A DNA stretch of 64,000 bases from Orientallactaga sibirica (lineage: Eukaryota > Chordata > Mammalia > Rodentia > Dipodidae). Numbering within the stretch: position 1 is the stretch's first letter; every line of letters starts with the position of its first letter. Location of the stretch: contig JAEOAD010000025.1 in assembly GCA_036365145.1 (NCBI GenBank), positions 28,777,001 through 28,841,000 on the forward strand. Reading direction: 5' to 3'. The notes beneath the pieces are model-generated. The model searched no databases and was not told the origin of the DNA. It was given only the letters and a program-made list of their open reading frames with translations. The position numbers and the translations under genes were made by a program. This document shows, one piece after another, positions 38,064 through 50,000 of the stretch.

Positions 38064-41000
38064 GTAAGTAACTCTTTTGAGGGCCACAGCTCAGGGCTGC
38101 ATGTCGCCCACAGCAGTGGGAAGTCTGTTTAGTCCCAGCGTGGAGGCCCGGGAGGGGGCCAAGCAGGAGCAACGTGGGGAAGGGCTTTGCCCCACTGTAG
38201 AATAGGGTTGCACTGGGGACTGCTCCTACACATGGACTTTTGAGGTCAGAGCTGAGGGGTCAGACGACCCTAGCTAGGGATGGACGACCAAAGTTAGGAC
38301 CCTGTTTGGGACTCAGAACCCTGGGTATGGCATAGTATCTTGGCAGGACCTGTCCAGGCCTGGGGCAGGGTTACAAGCCCAGTGACAAGGCTTGGAGAGG
38401 TGGCCCTAGGCTGCAAACCCACCTCCACCGCACCTCTGCCCGCAGAGGACCGCGCCTTCCGCGTGCGCATCGGCGCCAAGCAGCTGCGGGGAGTGCTGGG
38501 CGGCGCCCTGGCCATCCCGTGCCACGTCCACTACCTGCGGCCGCCCGCGGGCCGCCGGGCCTCACCGGGCTCTCCACGCGTCAAATGGACCTTCCTGTCT
38601 GCGGGGCGAGAAGCAGAGGTCCTGGTGGCGCGTGGGCTGCGGGTCAAGGTGAGCGAGGCCTACCGGTTCCGCGTGGCGCTGCCCGCCTACCCCGCGTCGC
38701 TCACCGACGTGTCCCTGGTGTTGAGCGAGCTGCGGCCCAATGACTCGGGCATCTACCGCTGCGAGGTCCAGCAGGGCATCGACGACAGCAGCGACGCCGT
38801 GGAGGTCAAGGTCAAAGGTGTGAGAGGCCAGGGTGGGGCGAGGTTCCTGCAAAGTCGGACGGGGAGGATTCCTGCGCCCTAGGAGTCAAGTCTGGGAGGG
38901 GAGGGCGTGGTGGAGAGCAAACCTTGCAGCAGGCGAATGAATTGGAAGGAGGAGGAGGAGGACGACGGTGCCCCGTGTGACCGCCAGTCCCTCTTCAGGT
39001 GGAGGAATCCCACCCACTGTCTAACTTCAGTCCTTCTTGCTGTACAGTGGATCAACTTGGACTTCTGTTTGGTTTTTCGAGGCAGGGTCCCGCTCTAGCC
39101 CAGGCTGACCTGGAATTCACTATGTAGTCTCAGGGTGGCCTCGAACTCACTGCAATCCTCCTACCTCTGCCTCCCGAGTGCTAGGATTAAAGGCGTGCAC
39201 CACCACGCCCGGCTTTTTTTCTTTTTCAAACGGGAATAACGAGGAGGGGAGGGGAGATGGTGTACTAGGTGACCCCGGCCCCCCAGGCTCAGGAGTCCTC
39301 TCTGCCTCTTAGGGGTCGTTTTTCTCTACCGGGAGGGCTCTGCCCGCTACGCTTTCTCCTTCGCTGGGGCTCAGGAAGCCTGCGCCCGCATCGGAGCCCG
39401 CATCGCCACGCCTGAGCAGCTCTACGCTGCCTACCTTGGGGGCTATGAGCAGTGTGATGCTGGCTGGTTGTCCGACCAAACAGTGAGGTGGGCTGGGGCT
39501 AGGGACCAGGGGCATCTACTTGTCTCAGGTAACTGGTAACTGGCTTCTTTCTTGTCTTGGGAGTGCTGTTGCCTCTGGCCAACCCCCCTAGGGCTCCCGC
39601 CTCCCTCGGGGAAGGCTTAAAGAGGGTGGACGGAGCCCTGCTTGCCCCTGCTGCCCTGTAGAGCCCGCAGCCCCTATCGCAGTGAGCTGGGCTGTCCTGC
39701 AGCCAGTGTGACCAGTAGGATCAACATGGGACTGTCATCTGAGAATGACACTGGTAGCCTCTGTCCTTCCTTCCCAGGTACCCCATACAGACACCTAGAG
39801 AGGCCTGCTATGGGGACATGGATGGCTACCCTGGCGTCCGGAACTATGGAGTGGTGGACCCCGGGGACCTCTATGATGTCTACTGTTATGCAGAGGACCT
39901 GAATGGTGATTGAGCATGACCAAAGTCCTTCTCTAGCACTGTCCCTTGCCCCCCACCCCGACCTCCACCGGGGCCTTGCAGTCCCTAGTGCTTTTATTTA
40001 TTTTTGTTTTTTCGAGGTAGGTTCTTTCTTTCTCTCTTTTTCTTTTTTTAATTTGCAAACAGAGATATAGAGAGCTAGAGAGAGAATGGTCACACCAGGG
40101 CCTCTAGCCACTGCAAATGAACTCTAGACGCATGTGCCCCTTGTGCATCTGTCTTATGTGGGTCCTGGGGAATTGCACCTGGGTCCTTTGGCTTCTCAGG
40201 CAAGCGCCTTAACCACTAAGCCATCTTTTCAGCCCATCGAGATAGGTTCTTGCTCTAGTCCAGGGTGACCTGGAATTCACTATGTAGTCTCAGGGTGACC
40301 TCAAGCTCAAGGTGATCCTCCTACCTCTGCCTGGAATTAAAGGTGTGCGCCACCACTGGCCCTTGAGTGTTTAAAGAGACACAGACAGCATAGGAAGGCA
40401 GCCAGTGCCCCCTCCAAACAGTGGCCAAGAGGCAAGCTCGGGCAAGCCTGACAGGTGGCAGCAGCCCGGTGGTGAGTTGCAGTTTGCTGCTCCCTGCTGC
40501 TCAGTGCGCATGATTGTGGAGTGAGCAAGTGTCCACAGCCCCCTGAACACTAGCCTCTTCATCTTTGGCTCTGTGACCCTTTGATGTTATTAGGTAGGTG
40601 AGGTGACCCCCATGCCCCATGTCATAAAGAAGGAGCTGGTTAATTGCCTGTGGGAGTCCAGGATGGAGGGGAGGGCTAAGCGCCTGGTGACCCAGCCCTC
40701 TCTTACCCAGGAGCACTGTTCCTAGGCGCCCCTCCAGACAAGCTGACCTGGGAGGAGGCCCGCACCTACTGCCAGGAGCGAGGGGCGCAGATTGCCACCA
40801 CGGGTCAGCTGTACGCAGCCTGGGACAGTGGCCTGGACCGCTGCAGCCCAGGCTGGCTGGCTGACGGCAGCGTGCGCTACCCCATAGTCACGCCCAGCCA
40901 GCGCTGTGGGGGGGGCCTGCCTGGAGTCAAGACTCTCTTCCTCTTCCCCAACCAGACTGGCTTCCCTAATAAGCACAGCCGCTTCAATGTCTACTGCTTC

Positions 41001-44000
41001 CAAGGTGAGCAGCCCCGAGGCACGGCCAGCTTTGGAGATCTAGCCTCAGCTCTCACCAGCTTCGTTATTTGCTGGAAAGGGGGCTGGCAGTGTCCTGCTT
41101 GTCACTCTGAGTCTGGGCATGCGCCCTGGCTGGGTCTCTCAGCTGTGTGGCCTCTGTATCACCCCACAGGCCTCCCCAAGAGGAATCTCTGTCAGTCTGC
41201 CAGTTTCAAAACTGCCTCTCCAAACGAGGCTGTCGCATGCCTGTGTCCTGCCCGCTTATTGGCAGAGCACAGATAACTGACACTCCCGTTAATGATGGGC
41301 TCCTGGTCCTTAGAAATGCACGGCCAGGAGCTCCCGGGAGGATTTCCAGAACCTAGAATGTACGAGTGTCAGATCTTTAACCACCAGACTGACGGACGGA
41401 CGGACGCTATTCCCCACGGCCTCTGGGACTGCTGGGTGCTGAGCCTGAGCCAAGCAGGAGGAGGCAATGGTGTGCGAGGGGCAGGGAGGGGACAGTGGGG
41501 ACAGCGGGAAGTGCAGGGAGGTGAAAGTGAGGACAGTGGGAAGGGCAGGGTATGGGGGAGTGAGACGGTGGGAAGGGCAGGGTATGGGGGAGTGAGACGG
41601 TGGGAAGGGCAGGGTATGGGGGAGTGAGACGGTGGGAAGGGCAGGGTATGGGGAGTGAGACGGTGGGAAGGGCAGGGTATGGGGAGTGAGACGGTGGGAA
41701 GGGCAGGGTATGGGGGGAGTGAGACGGTGGGAAGGGCAGGGTATGGGGAGTGAGACGGTGGGAAGGGCAGGGTATGGGGAGTGAGACGGTGGGAAGGGCA
41801 GGGTATGGGGAGTGAGACGGTGGGAAGGGCAGGGTATGGGGCAGTGAGACAGTGGGAAGGGCAGGGTATGGGGCAGTGAGACGGTGGGAAGGGCAGGGTA
41901 TGGGGCAGTGAGACGGTGGGAAGGGCAGGGTATGGGGCAGTGAGACGGTGGGAAGGGCAGGGTATGGGGCAGTGAGACGGTGGGAAGGGCAGGGTATGGG
42001 GCGGTGGGATGGTGGGAAGGGCAGGGTATGGGGAGTGGGACGGTGGGAAGGGCAGGGTATGGGGCAGTGAGACGGTGGGAAGGGCAGGGTATGGGGGAGT
42101 GAGACGGTGGGAAGGGCAGGGTATGGGGCGGTGAGACGGTGGGAAGGGCAGGGTATGGGGGAGTGAGACGGTGGGAAGGGCAGGGTATGGGGCGGTGAGA
42201 CGGTGGGAAGGGCAGGGTATGGGGCGGTGAGACGGTGGGAAGGGCAGGGTATGGGGGTGAGACGGTGGGAAGGGCAGCAGGTATGGGGAGTGAGACGGTG
42301 GGAAGGGCAGGGTATGGGGCAGTGAGACGGTGGGAAGGGCAGGGTATGGGGAGGAGCGGTGGGAAGGGCAGGGTATGGGGAGGAGACGGTGGGAAGGGCA
42401 GGGTATGGGGCGGTGGGACGGTGGGAAGGGCAGGGTATGGGGGAGTGAGACGGTGGGAAGGGCAGTGTATGGGGGAGTGAGACGGTGGGAAGGGCAGGGT
42501 ATGGGGCAGTGAGACGGTGGGAAGGGCAGGGTATGGGCAGTGAGACGGTGGGAAGGGCAGGGTATGGGGTGGTGAGACGGTGGGAAGGGCAGGGTATGGG
42601 GGGGTGAGACGGTGGGAAGGGCAGGGTATGGGGCGGTGAGACGGTGGGAAGGGCAGAGTATGGGGCAGTGGACACAGGTTTTCTTGTTGAGTGGAGCAAA
42701 ACTCACTGGGACAGGTCACAGACAGCCTCAGGCTGTACGCACAATTCCACTAGAGGAACCCTTGGGTTTTCTGCTCTGGGTTCCATCCTGAGACCCTGAA
42801 TGGACCCCAAGGAGGTGGCCCTTCCTTTGTTGTCCTAACAGAACTCCTCAGAGGGTGACCTTCAAACATCCTGCCTGTGCTCTCCCTTCAGCTCTGGGGG
42901 GGAGGGGTGGAGCCCATCCCCTTTTTTGGTCAAGTCCAAGGGGCAGAAGCTTCTCTCTCCATTCCTCCGAGTCCCCTCACTCCGGGGAGCCATTCTCCCC
43001 CCACCCAGCATTCCCTTAATCTCTGAAGGACAACACCCCCTGGATGTGTCTTCCAACTTCTCAATTATCTTCCCATTGTAGCATCAGGATGTATTTCTTA
43101 TTTTATCTTTTTAAATTCTTTCTCAAAAAAATATTTATTTGAGAGGAAGAGAGAAAAAGACAGAGAGAGAATGGGTGTGCCAGGGCCTGCAGCCACGGAA
43201 AATGAACTACAGATGCATGCACCACCTTGTGATCTGGCTTATGTGGGTCCTGGGGAAGTGAACCTGGGTCCTTTGACCTGCAGGCAAGCGCCTTAACCAC
43301 TAAGCCATCCCTCCAGCCCTGTATTTCTTTATTATCTGTCTCTGGACTCAAGCTTTCCTTGAGGGTAGGAATTTGCTGGTTGACTCTGCACAGTACCCTC
43401 GGTGCCCAGAGAAGGCTTGGGGCAACACTACTAGGCACTCCAGCAATGCTCAAGGAGAGGAAAGGAAAGGGGGAATGAAGTTTCATTCCAGGGTGAGAAT
43501 CCAGAGCATTCTAGGGCCTTTGGCAATCTAACCTGAGCCCACACATGCAGAACAGTGACCTTAAGAGCTCAGCTGTCTAGTTATCCTTACCTCCTGCCCC
43601 TTTTTTCCTCTGGCTGCAGATTCTCCTAGCCCCTCGGCCATCCCAGAGGCCTCCAGCCCAGCCCCCGACCCCGCCTCTGATGGTCTAGAGGTGATTGTCA
43701 CAGTGACGGAAAAGCTGCAGGAACTACAGCTTCTGCAAGAACCTGTGGAGAGCGAGTCCCGTGGGGCTATCTATTCCATTCCCATCGTGGAGGACGGAGG
43801 AGGAGGCTCCACCCCGGAAGACCCAGCAGAGGCCCCTCGGACCCACCTAGGTAACGCCAAGCCACGCCCCTGGGTCCCCCTTGCCAGTGATACTAGGGGT
43901 GTAGGGGTGGGAAGGTAAGCCCAGGTGGCTGTTATGACCCTCCCCCTGCCCTTTCCCAGCAGTGCCACAGTGCAAGCCATCACTGGCTGCCTCTCTCTTT

Positions 44001-47000
44001 CCAAACTTGGTCCTTCTAGTAAATTCTTCTCCCAATTTTCTGGGGCTGGAGACACTTGGATTAAGAGGGCTGCTCCCTGGGAAGGAGAGACATCCTCCTT
44101 CATTTGGTGTCTCCTCTGTGTCACCTAGCCCAGACAAACTAGAGAAGGAGGCACCACGCTCTTGTCTCCCAGAGCTAAGTGCAGGCAGCGCGCAGTCTTC
44201 TCACAGTTCAGCTCAGGTTCAAGTCCTCCCGTGAGAAAGAGGCCCCTGTCCCAGGGCAAGGCAGCTGAGCTGGTGCTGGGAATGCTGTCCCTGGTGCTGA
44301 ACCGCTTTGCTTTGCCCAGAATTGGAAACGCAACCCATTGTACTGCCCACTGGGTCCTCAGAAGAGGCAAGCCTGGCACTGGAGGAAGAAGAGAGTGACA
44401 AGGATGAAGAAGAAGCCCGAGAGGAGGAGGCTGTGGAGGAGGACCCCTGGGCACTGCCCGGCCAGCTCAGCAGCCCTCTCCCCACCGAGCAGCTGCTCCC
44501 CTCACAAGCTGGGGCAGTCCTGCAACTGGGTGCGTCACCTCCTCCCGATGGAGTCTCAGAAGCCCCCAAACCTCCAGGGGTTCATGGACCTCCTACAGAG
44601 ACTCTGTCCCCTTCCACGGAGGGCAGACTGGCCTCCACTCCAGATGGGACAAGAGAGGTGGGGGAGAAAACTGGGGGCCCTGAGCTCTCTGGGGGTGCTC
44701 TAGGAGAAAGCGAGGAGACAGGAAGCTCTGAGGATAGCACTTCCCTGCTTCCAGTCACGCGGGCCCCGGAGGGTGCCAGGGAACTGGAGGCCTCCTCAGA
44801 AGAGAACTCTGGAAGAGCCGTCCCAGCAGGGACGTCAGTGCAGGCCCAGCCAGTGCTGCCCACTGACAGTGCCAGCCGAGGTGGAGTGGCTGTGGGCCCC
44901 TCATCAGGTAACTCTGCCCAGGCCTCAGTGTCCCCCTTCCTTCTTTTTCTCCTCCTTCAGCTCTGGGTCACCTGACCTGTAGGCCTTTAATCTACCATTG
45001 CCCCAGCCCCACTGGTCCTTGACCTCCATTCGCTTACCTGACTCTTCCTGAGGGTCTCCAGACCTGGAGAGCCCGCCTTGTGACTTCACCCCAGCCCTAT
45101 CGGTTCCTTGCCCTATGTCCCCAGCCTCACCTCTGGCCCTGGTGGCCCTTCCTGCCCTCAGAACATCTGCCTAGAGCTCACATCTCCCTGGCCCCACAGA
45201 AAGGCCCCGTGCCTCTTCAGGGTCCCCGTGTCATGTCTTGCACTCTTTAGGCCAGGCCCATCTTCCGCTCCTCTCGCCCTCAACCCCGTTTGCCACCCTT
45301 TTGGCCACCCACTGACCTCAGGGAAGCCTGAGAGACCAGCCTTGTCCCTCGTGTCTAGGGTCCAGGAGAGCCCTCACCCCACAGAGCCTTAAGCCACTAC
45401 TTCTGTGAAGTAATTTTGTGTGTGTGTGAGTGTGACTGTTTCATGGAAAACAAGCCTTGGAAATAAATCTCTGTTAAGCCGCTTTGTAACCAGCCTTTGA
45501 CCACCCCACCCTGTTCATCTCCGGCTGTCTGCCCCGCTCTGCTCGGTCCGTGCTCCGTGCGTGTCATCAGTCTCAGCGCCCCTTTGCCCCTGTGTCTCCC
45601 TCTCTCCGCGTCTCTCCTTGCTTGCCACTCTTCCGCTTTCAGCCGACACCCTTGCTGTCCTGGCAGGGTAGCGTTTCCTTGTCATCCCCCTGCCTCCTCC
45701 TCAGGCCCATCTGAATGCCGAGAGCCCGGGTTTGTCTGTACGCGTCCCCCCCCCAGAGGACCCCTCATCTTTCTGCTGCAGGCGGCTGTGTGGCATAATC
45801 CCTTCTCGAGGGAGGAACCCACACATTGGTGGCAGTGGGGTGTGTGTCCCATGCCATGGCTCTGGCACACAGTGGTGACTGGAATAGTTTCTCAGCATGG
45901 AGCCAGTACCCTTGCGGCTCCTCCTTCCCACTTCTTCGCGGGCAGACAGGACTGTCACCCCTACGTCCCCCTCCTACTCTAACATCTGTACTAATGAGTT
46001 CCCGTGCCCTAGGAAGGAGGGCTTCACCCCCCCAACCCAAAGGATGGATGACCATTGCTGAGAAGACCGTGGGGTGGGGGGGAGTGTGGAGGGAGGGAGC
46101 AGCAGTGGGAAGTCAGCTTCTGGGGTCAGAGAGAAGCCCTTTGGACTCACACATTAAGATTCTCAGTGGAGACCCCGAGGGAAGCCCAGGGTCCCCTTCT
46201 AGATAGCCCAGGTGGCTCAGGTAAAACCTACATCACTGTCAGCTCAGCCACCTCAATTGGTGGTTCTCTGCTCACAAGCCTTGGAAGCGTGTGGAGGTCA
46301 CTGCAGTGTCTTAGTCCACCTGGAGGGGGAATGGCTCTTTCACACTGCCCACCCTGAACTCAGATCCTGCAGCCCATAGCAGGGGTGGGACTTATAGCCC
46401 AGGGATGGGGGAAAGGCAAGAACTGAGTTTGAGAGTCTCCATTTCCAAGCCGGGCATAGTGGTGCACGCCTTTAATCCCAGCACTCAGGAGGCAGAGGTA
46501 GAATTACTGTGAGTTCAAGGCCAGCCTGAGACTACATACAGAGTCTTCATTTCCTGAGCTTGAGGTTGGAGGGCTGCCCAGGAAGGAGAGGACGAAGGTG
46601 AAGAGCAGCAGAACTCAGGACTGTAACCCTCAGCTGGACCTGACACTTGGTTCGCTAAATGAAACACCTGGTGGGGGGAGCAGTGCCACCTGCTGGAGCT
46701 GGGAGGTGATGGAATCGTTTTGGAAAGGCCAATTGATTCGTTTTACCTAAAATAGCAAATACTTTGAATCAACTCCTTTCTCCCTCCCTCTCCCCTGCTC
46801 GGAACCCACCAAGTTAGGCCAGCGGGAAGCATTGAGGACCTTGACCTCGGCTACAAGGCGGGAGAGGGATGCGGGTGGGTCTGAAGGGTCCTGCCCTGGG
46901 ATGGTCTTATCTGGCCGGCTGGGTTTGACTGAGAGCCAGCCCTGTTGGCTGGAGGATTCATTTCTCCTGGTCATCTGGACCAGAATGGAGCAGGACACAG

Positions 47001-50000
47001 GAAGTTCCTTCCACACCCAGGCAAGTCCAGAGAGGAGGTTGGAGAAGGCAAGTGATTTAGCCAAGGCTGCTGAGCCAGGCGACACATGGCAGGCTTTCTG
47101 AGTAGTAGTGTGAGGAGGCGCAGCTAAGGAGGAGGGCAGGTGGGTTTGGTCTGGAGAACTTGAGACCTGGAGGCCCACAGTGAACGGGGAGGGTAAGGGG
47201 AGTCTGGGTGAGAGAAGAGGGGAGGCCAACAGGTTGGGTGATAAAAAGATGAGTGTGAAGGGCCAGTCTGCAGGACAAGAAGAATAGGCAGGATGGAGTG
47301 GATCCTGCCAGCCCTCAGCAAGGCCCCTGGACCTCACAGCTCCCAGGAACAGCTCGGAGAAGCCACACCCCCAGTTGCTAGGATCTTCCTCCTGCCCAGC
47401 CCTTTATAGATTGCACAGAACTGTGCTGAGACCTGGCACAAAGACAAGAGTGTAGGGGACTAAACTCCAGAAGGGTTAAAGTGACCTGCTCAGGGTCACC
47501 TAGGCGACCAGAAGATTCAGGGACCAATAAGAGTCCAGATCTCACGACCGCGCCCTAGTATCTTTGTGTCCCTTTAGTGGAGACATCCCTGGCCTCTTCC
47601 CACCAGCCCCTGTGGCACTAGGCCCTCACTGGTGGGAGGCTTGCATAGGGAGGAGCCAAAGACAAACTGGGGGACTGTGGTGAGGAAAGGAGCCCAGAAT
47701 TCAAGCACTGGGCTGTGGCCAGAGCAGGTTCTGGTCCAGGCAGAACTGTCAGCTCTCAGAGCTGCCTTCAGCCGCTCCCCCAAGTCACTTCTCTCCCTCA
47801 GGTGACTGCGTCCCCAGCCCCTGCCACAATGGTGGGACGTGCTTGGAAGAGAAGGAGGGCTTCCGCTGCCTGTGTCTGCCTGGCTATGGGGGGGACCTGT
47901 GTGATGTTGGTGAGTGTGTGGAGGGGTTATGGGGCGGGGACAAGTCTGAAGGCTGGCCTTGATCCACTGTACTAGCCTTGGAGGGGAAGGGAGGTCACCG
48001 GTTTGGGCCTTGTCACGAATGAATCATCACTTCCGGAACGTTACACAACTTTTCTGAGCCTTGCTCAAGGTCTTGGTCACTTCAATGCCAGAATGCCAGC
48101 TGGAGCTGAGACAAGCTGGCACACTGGAGGCGGCATCCACGGGGAGTCTTCCCTCTCCTGAGCAGGGAGGGGATGAACCTCTTCTCCAGGATGCAGAGCT
48201 GCGGGCCAGAGTGCCACCTTACCTCTAGGGCACTGCCCAAGATGGGTGCCTGGGTGCTACACTAGAGTGACTGATGGTCGTGAGTCCCACTGTCCCTGGC
48301 CTTGAGCTGCCTGCCCTTTGTCCCCTAGGCCTTCACTTCTGCAGCCCCGGCTGGGATGCCTTCCAGGGTGCCTGCTACAAGCACTTTTCCACCCGAAGGA
48401 GCTGGGAGGAGGCAGAGAGCCAGTGCCGGATGCATGGTGCACATCTGGCCAGCATCTGCACACCAGAGGAGCAGGACTTTGTCAATGGTGGGCAGGGTGC
48501 CTGGGAAAGAGCTCCTCGCCCTCACTCATCACTCATTGCTTTTTAAAAATTTTTGTTTGTTGTTTATTTTTATTTATTTATTTGAGAGTGACAGATAGAC
48601 AGATAAAGAGGCAGAGAGAGAGAGAGAGATAATGGGCACACTAGGGCTTCCAGCCACTGCAAATGAACTCCAGATACATGCACCACCTTGTGCATCTGGC
48701 GTACGTGGGTCCTGGGGAATCAAGCCTCGAACTGGGGTCCTTAGGCTTCACAGGCAAGCACTTAACCACTAAGCCATCTCTCCAGCCCATCACTCATTTC
48801 TTACTCCCTCAGTCCTCACTTCCTCCTTAGTCACTCACTCACTCCTTACTCATTCTCTCTCTCTCTCTCTCTCACTCTCTCTCTCTCTTGCCTTGTTCTT
48901 CTTGCCTTCTGGTTCAGGCTAAGGGGGGCACTGGGGCTCTGAGCCCTTCTACTTGCAGAGCTGTCTGGGCTATGACTCTGCCCCCCCCCAACCACATCTA
49001 CCTGCTCAGTGGTAGAAAAGTTTGCTCTTCCTACTGTCTTCTCTCCCGCCAAGGGCTATTCTCTGCCATGCTCTGGGAGAAGTCGTGTAAGAAAATCGGG
49101 AGAGACTTCACAATAGTCATATAACTATCTTATTGAAAAAAGTGGGGGGGGGGTGCCGAAGGCAGGTGTGGTGCCTCCTGCCTGTATTCTCAGTACTTGA
49201 AGGGCTGAAGTAGTGGCATCCCAGTGAGTTCATGGTCCGCCTGGCTACAGAAGGAATTTTAGGTCAGCCTGGGTTAGAGTGAGAGCCTCACCTTGAAAAA
49301 GACTAAAAGATAGGAAGTAAACAGGGAGGATTATGCAGGCTGCCTGGATCAGAACTGGCAGTGCTACCCTGGTACCCTGATGGACAGGCTCCATTCCACC
49401 CCAGCACCACAAACCAGCAGACCCAGGGAGTGGGTTCGGATTGGGGGAAGGACTTCCCAAGGTCAGCCATTGGCTAGGGAACCACGCGGTGGCTGCCCTC
49501 TGCTGGCCACAATGTTTACTGCACCATGTCTCCCACCACTTTCCTCCCCAGATCGATACCGCGAGTACCAGTGGATAGGGCTCAATGACAGGACCATAGA
49601 AGGAGACTTCCTGTGGTCAGATGGTGTCCCTCTGGTGAGAGCCCCCACGCCGTGTAGGTCGCTTTCTCGAAGCCGTTCTGCCCTCCACCGGCAACGACCC
49701 TGGCTCTCCCTGCCTTTTCTGGCCGCGTTAGCTCCCTGGTCCTCTTTCCCCCTTCTTCCCAGGCCTCAATTTCTTAAAGCCCCGATTTCCTCTCTCTAGC
49801 TCCCGTTTCCTTCCCCCCAAACTCCATGCCCTCCTATTTCCTCTTCCTGATTGTCTCAATCCCCAATCCCCGTATCACCTTCCCACCTCCTGGAGTCCCT
49901 CCCAGTCCCCTCTCCAGTCCACTAAGGTTATTCCCCTAGTGATTATGGGACTCACCACCTCCTCCTCCATTCTCCCACTCCCCAGCTCTACGAGAACTGG

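Noticed and set aside
41310..42719. Three overlapping minus-strand open frames of 430-469 residues (Pro/Ser/His repeats)
   Set aside because: All three frames are open because the C-rich minisatellite unit has no stop on that strand. They are antisense to BCAN intron 6 with no gene signals.
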